A stretch of 64,000 nucleotides of DNA, taken from the NCBI RefSeq assembly GCF_014287475.1, contig NZ_JACOPF010000002.1, positions 434,001 through 498,000 of the forward strand, in the 5' to 3' direction. The position numbers and the translations under genes are program-made. Below, in pieces: positions 61,076 through 64,000 of the stretch; within the stretch, counting starts at the first letter, position 1, and every line of letters begins with the position of its first letter. The notes beneath the pieces are model-generated. The model was not told the origin of the DNA, made no database searches, and was given only the letters and a program-made list of their open reading frames with translations. Origin of the DNA: Mediterraneibacter hominis (GTDB lineage Bacteria > Bacillota > Clostridia > Lachnospirales > Lachnospiraceae).

Positions 61076-61984
61076 ATGGAGAAGAAAGTAAAAATTGTGG
61101 AAATAGGGCCGCGGGATGGGTTTCAGAGTGTCAAAACATTTATCCCTACAGAAACGAAACTGAAGATTATAGACGGACTTGTAGAGGCAGGATATAAAAA
61201 GATACAGATGGGCTCTTTTGTAAGTCCAAAAGCGATTCCGCAAATGCGGGATAGTGCAGTGATAGCGGAGACGGTTTTAGAGAGATATAAAGGAGTAGAA
61301 TTCTTTGCTCTTGTACCAAACCTCTATGGATCAAAAGCCGCGGCGAAAGCAGGGCTTAAAGAGATCACACCAGTAATTTCTTTAAGTGAATCTCATAATA
61401 TGGCAAATGTAAAAAGAACTAGAGAACAATCACTAGAAGAGATTAAGAAAATACGGGAAGAACTGCCGGATATGAAAATAACACAGGATATTGCAACAGT
61501 GTTTGGATGCCCGTTTGAAGGAGAAATGTCAGTTGAAGCATTGATAGAATTGGTAGGAAACATAAGAGAACTGGGAATTCATTCGTTTACCTTGTGTGAT
61601 ACAGTAGGTATGGCATATCCGACTTTGGTAGAAAGAGTTTTTTGTGCGATGAAGAAAAATTTCCCTGAAGATAAGTTCCATGTACATATTCACGATACAA
61701 GAAATATGGGAATATTAAACAGTTATATTGCATTACAAAATGGAGCAGACAGCATTCAGGCAGCAGTAGGAGGACTTGGAGGATGCCCGTTTGCACCGGG
61801 AGCTACAGGGAACACTTCCAGTGAAGACCTGGTATATATGTTGGAACAGTGCGGGTATGAGACAGGAATTAATTTTGCTAAATTACTGAAGACAGCAAAA
61901 TATGTAAAAGCCAAAATTGATGGAAATTTTAGTGGGCACCAGATAAATATACCGGAAAAACCATGTGTGATAACGCAGGAGTAA
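61076..61984 (+). CDS. Hydroxymethylglutaryl-CoA lyase-like enzyme
   Basis: A 302-residue TIM-barrel lyase of the DRE-metallolyase superfamily. The catalytic start is EIGPRDGFQ, the metal histidines are in HVHIHDTRNMG, and the loop cysteine is in GLGGCPFAPGATGNTSSEDLV, the HMG-CoA lyase signature. It should split a 3-hydroxy-acyl-CoA into acetyl-CoA (or propionyl-CoA) and an oxo acid. The gene directly follows the CoA-transferase, so the two likely activate and cleave the same acid. ATG at 61076 is preferred over TTG at 61070. Confidence 0.9.
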   Translation: MEKKVKIVEIGPRDGFQSVKTFIPTETKLKIIDGLVEAGYKKIQMGSFVSPKAIPQMRDSAVIAETVLERYKGVEFFALVPNLYGSKAAAKAGLKEITPVISLSESHNMANVKRTREQSLEEIKKIREELPDMKITQDIATVFGCPFEGEMSVEALIELVGNIRELGIHSFTLCDTVGMAYPTLVERVFCAMKKNFPEDKFHVHIHDTRNMGILNSYIALQNGADSIQAAVGGLGGCPFAPGATGNTSSEDLVYMLEQCGYETGINFAKLLKTAKYVKAKIDGNFSGHQINIPEKPCVITQE

Positions 61985-61994
61985 AGGAGCAGAT

Positions 61995-62819
61995 ATGAAT
62001 AGAGATGAATTGGAAGAAGTGTGCCGTATAGTCCGTACAGACATTATAGAGATGATATATCATGCTGGTTCTGGGCATCCTGGCGGGTCGCTGTCAGCGG
62101 TAGAATTGTTGGCAGGGCTTTACTTTGGAGGAATTTTAAAAATAGACCCCAAGAATCCAAAATGGGAAGAAAGAGATTACTTTATCCTTTCTAAAGGCCA
62201 TGTTGCCCCTGTACTATATAGTGTGTTGGCACGAAAAGGATTTTTCCCTGTTGAAGAGCTGAAAACACTGCGGAAAATGGGGAGTATTCTTCAGGGACAT
62301 CCACATATGTCGCGTACACCGGGGCTGGATTGCTCTGGAGGTTCATTGGGGCAGGGGCTTTCTATTGCAAATGGGATTGCGTTGTCCTGCAAAATGCAGA
62401 AAAAGGGGAACAGGATATATTGTCTGATGGGAGACGGAGAATTACAAGAAGGACAGATATGGGAAGCGGTTATGACAGCAGCGCAGCATAGATTGGATAA
62501 CTTGTGCGCTATTGTGGATTACAATCATATTCAATTAGATGGAAACTTGGAGGAAATTAAAAATCTGGGTGACCTGACGGAAAAATGGGCTGATTTTGGA
62601 TGGAATGTGTTGGAAATCAATGGACACGATATAGGGGAAGTACTTTTGGCATATCAAAGCGCACAGATGCAAAAAGAAAAGCCAACGGTAATCATTGCAA
62701 ATACTGTAAAAGGAAAAGGGGTTTCCTTTATGGAGAATGACTGTAACTGGCATGGAAACGCACCAGATAATGAGCAGTACAAACGGGCTGTTTCAGAAAT
62801 CAGGAGAGAGGAGGTATAA
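61995..62819 (+). CDS. Transketolase, N-terminal subunit
   Basis: A 274-residue protein equivalent to the thiamine-diphosphate-binding half of transketolase. The cofactor motif is GDGELQEGQIWEA ending in DYN, with HAGSGHPGGSLSAVELL and SKGHVAPVLYSVL upstream. It works with the separate C-terminal subunit encoded 6 bp downstream. Split transketolases are common in pathways for unusual sugars. Its partner enzymes here suggest a ketol transfer on a branched or short-chain hydroxy-oxo compound. Confidence 0.93.
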   Translation: MNRDELEEVCRIVRTDIIEMIYHAGSGHPGGSLSAVELLAGLYFGGILKIDPKNPKWEERDYFILSKGHVAPVLYSVLARKGFFPVEELKTLRKMGSILQGHPHMSRTPGLDCSGGSLGQGLSIANGIALSCKMQKKGNRIYCLMGDGELQEGQIWEAVMTAAQHRLDNLCAIVDYNHIQLDGNLEEIKNLGDLTEKWADFGWNVLEINGHDIGEVLLAYQSAQMQKEKPTVIIANTVKGKGVSFMENDCNWHGNAPDNEQYKRAVSEIRREEV

Positions 62820-62824
62820 AGCGG

Positions 62825-63772
62825 ATGGAAAAAGAAAAAATTCCCATGCGGGATGGGTATGGAAGGGCATTGTTAAAGCTGGCAGAAGAAAAGAAAAACT
62901 TAATTGTTATGGATGCGGATGTGGCGAAATCTACCCGTACAGTATGGATACGCGAACAGTATCCAGAGAAGTTTATTGATATGGGAATTGCTGAACAAGA
63001 TATGGTGGGAACGGCCGCAGGGCTGGCATTAGGCGGTATGCTCCCATTTGCGACGACGTATGGCGTGTTTTTAGCAGGCAGGGCGTGGGATCAGATCCGA
63101 ACAACGATATGCTATAATCATCTCAATGTGAAGCTGGCGGGAGCCCATGCAGGTATTTCTGTAGGAGCAGACGGCGCAACGCATCAATCGCTGGAGGATG
63201 TAGCATTGATGCGTGTATTGCCGGATATGACGGTTGTAGTACCTTGTGATGCATATGAGACAGAGAAAGCGACATTGGCGATTGCAGAACAGGAAGGGCC
63301 ATGTTTTATCCGTTTTGGACGTGAGGCGGTTCCAGTTGTCACGAAAAAAGAAAGTCCATTTATACTGGGTAAAGCGAATATAATGAGAGAAGGGAAGGAT
63401 ATCGTTCTTTTTGCAAATGGAGCGATGGTACAGGAAGGATTAAATGCAGCAGAGTCTTTGGAAAAAGAAGGAATTGATTTGATGGTTGTGAATGTACATA
63501 CGGTGAAGCCGTTAGATACAGAAGCTATTTTGGAAGCAACGAAAAAAACAGGATGTGTTCTTACGGCAGAAGAACATCAGGCAGCCGGAGGTATGGGCAG
63601 CGCAATAGCAGAGTTCCTGGTTCAGAATTATCCGGTTCCTATGAAAATAATCGGAGTGGAAGACAGTTTTGGAGAATCGGGGAAGCCGGAAGAACTGATG
63701 GAAAAATACGGACTGACTTCAGAACAGATTTATAAAGAGGCAAGGAACCTGTTAAAAAAGAGAGGAGAATAA
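62825..63772 (+). CDS. Transketolase, C-terminal subunit
   Basis: A 315-residue protein equivalent to the pyrimidine-binding and C-terminal domains of transketolase. Blocks seen are DMGIAEQDMVGTAAGLALGG, AGAHAGISVGADGATHQSLEDVALMR and VLTAEEHQAAGGMGSAIAE. It forms the active enzyme with the subunit at 61995. AGGAGG precedes the start. The next gene begins 3 bp after its stop region. Confidence 0.93.
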   Translation: MEKEKIPMRDGYGRALLKLAEEKKNLIVMDADVAKSTRTVWIREQYPEKFIDMGIAEQDMVGTAAGLALGGMLPFATTYGVFLAGRAWDQIRTTICYNHLNVKLAGAHAGISVGADGATHQSLEDVALMRVLPDMTVVVPCDAYETEKATLAIAEQEGPCFIRFGREAVPVVTKKESPFILGKANIMREGKDIVLFANGAMVQEGLNAAESLEKEGIDLMVVNVHTVKPLDTEAILEATKKTGCVLTAEEHQAAGGMGSAIAEFLVQNYPVPMKIIGVEDSFGESGKPEELMEKYGLTSEQIYKEARNLLKKRGE

Positions 63773-63774
63773 GG

Positions 63775-64000
63775 ATGAAAATAGTAGTATTAGACGGTTA
63801 TACACTGAATCCAGGAGATTTAAGCTGGGAAGAATTAGAACAATACGGAGAGCTGACGGTGTATGACAGAACTGCACCAGATGATGAAAGAGAGATTGTC
63901 CAGAGAATTCAGGACGCAGAAGTTGTATTTACGAATAAAACACCACTGTCAAAAAATGTGTTTAATTCATGTGGGAATATAAAATATGTGGGGGTACTTG
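63775..64000 (+). CDS. D-2-hydroxyacid dehydrogenase, N-terminal part (cut by window end)
   Basis: The visible 75 residues start MKIVVLDGYTLNPGDLSW and continue with GELTVYDRT and FTNKTPLSKN. They are clearly paralogous to the complete enzyme at 11754, which starts MKIVVLDGYTENPGDLSW. The catalytic and NAD-binding parts are beyond the window. AGAGGAGAATAAGG precedes the ATG. It belongs to the sigma-54 operon after the split transketolase and would reduce the oxo acid or hydroxypyruvate-like product. Confidence 0.9.
   Translation, partial: MKIVVLDGYTLNPGDLSWEELEQYGELTVYDRTAPDDEREIVQRIQDAEVVFTNKTPLSKNVFNSCGNIKYVGVL

Overview
The window looks like chromosomal DNA of an anaerobic gut-type clostridium, most likely a member of the Lachnospiraceae. 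This rests on strong AGGAGG ribosome binding sites, moderate-to-low GC, tightly packed operons, YesM/YesN two-component regulation with a YesL-like DUF624 protein, CUT1 transporters without their own ATPase, PTS/PRD control and an IS1182 remnant. I cannot assign a species. No rRNA, tRNA, CRISPR array or intact mobile element was seen.

Layout. (1) 1-2703: the end of an operon with an aldehyde dehydrogenase, an N-acetylneuraminate-lyase-like aldolase and an unusual aldose-epimerase/nitroreductase fusion, followed by a decayed IS1182 transposase. (2) 3224-12719: a 5-oxoproline (pyroglutamate) utilisation region. pxpA is separated from pxpB-pxpC by a dicarboxylate/amino-acid symporter, an aminotransferase, a divergent LysR regulator, an RraA-family aldolase and glutamate dehydrogenase; a D-2-hydroxyacid dehydrogenase ends it. 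(3) 12943-14247: a stand-alone AAA/DUF4143 ATPase gene bracketed by related repeats. (4) 14461-21694: a galactitol-type PTS operon (IIA, a PRD regulator split at a G9 tract, class II aldolase, IIB, IIC, FBP-type aldolase, HPr, aldo/keto reductase). (5) 21744-50726: a very hydrolase-rich locus. It has ten alpha/beta-hydrolase genes, two beta-lactamase-fold domains (one fused to a LacI regulator), a polysaccharide-deacetylase-like protein, a GH13_18 sucrose-phosphorylase-family enzyme, a CUT1 ABC importer, MFS and MATE transporters, a Gfo/Idh/MocA dehydrogenase, and a YesM/YesN pair. None of the esterases has a recognisable export signal, so they probably act inside the cell on imported acylated sugars. 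(6) 51253-64000: two divergently functioning but co-oriented operons that appear to be a sigma-54 regulon: citDEF-like lyase, TRAP transporter and metallo-beta-lactamase-fold hydrolase; then the PrpR-type activator; then CoA-transferase, HMG-CoA-lyase-like enzyme, split transketolase and a D-2-hydroxyacid dehydrogenase cut by the window end.

Main points of interest. The sigma-54 regulon has two nearly identical -24/-12 promoters, each with a TGTTTCA/TGAAACA inverted pair ending exactly 86 bp upstream of the promoter GG. The esterase locus can be read as an acyl-sugar (perhaps acyl-sucrose) catabolic system that I do not recognise as described. It includes a LacI/serine-hydrolase fusion, two esterase paralogues that have lost the nucleophile serine, and four paralogues of a cytoplasmic esterase carrying a C-terminal domain resembling the copper-amine-oxidase N-terminal (stalk) domain. 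Functions are inferred from motifs and remembered family features only; no database search was run.
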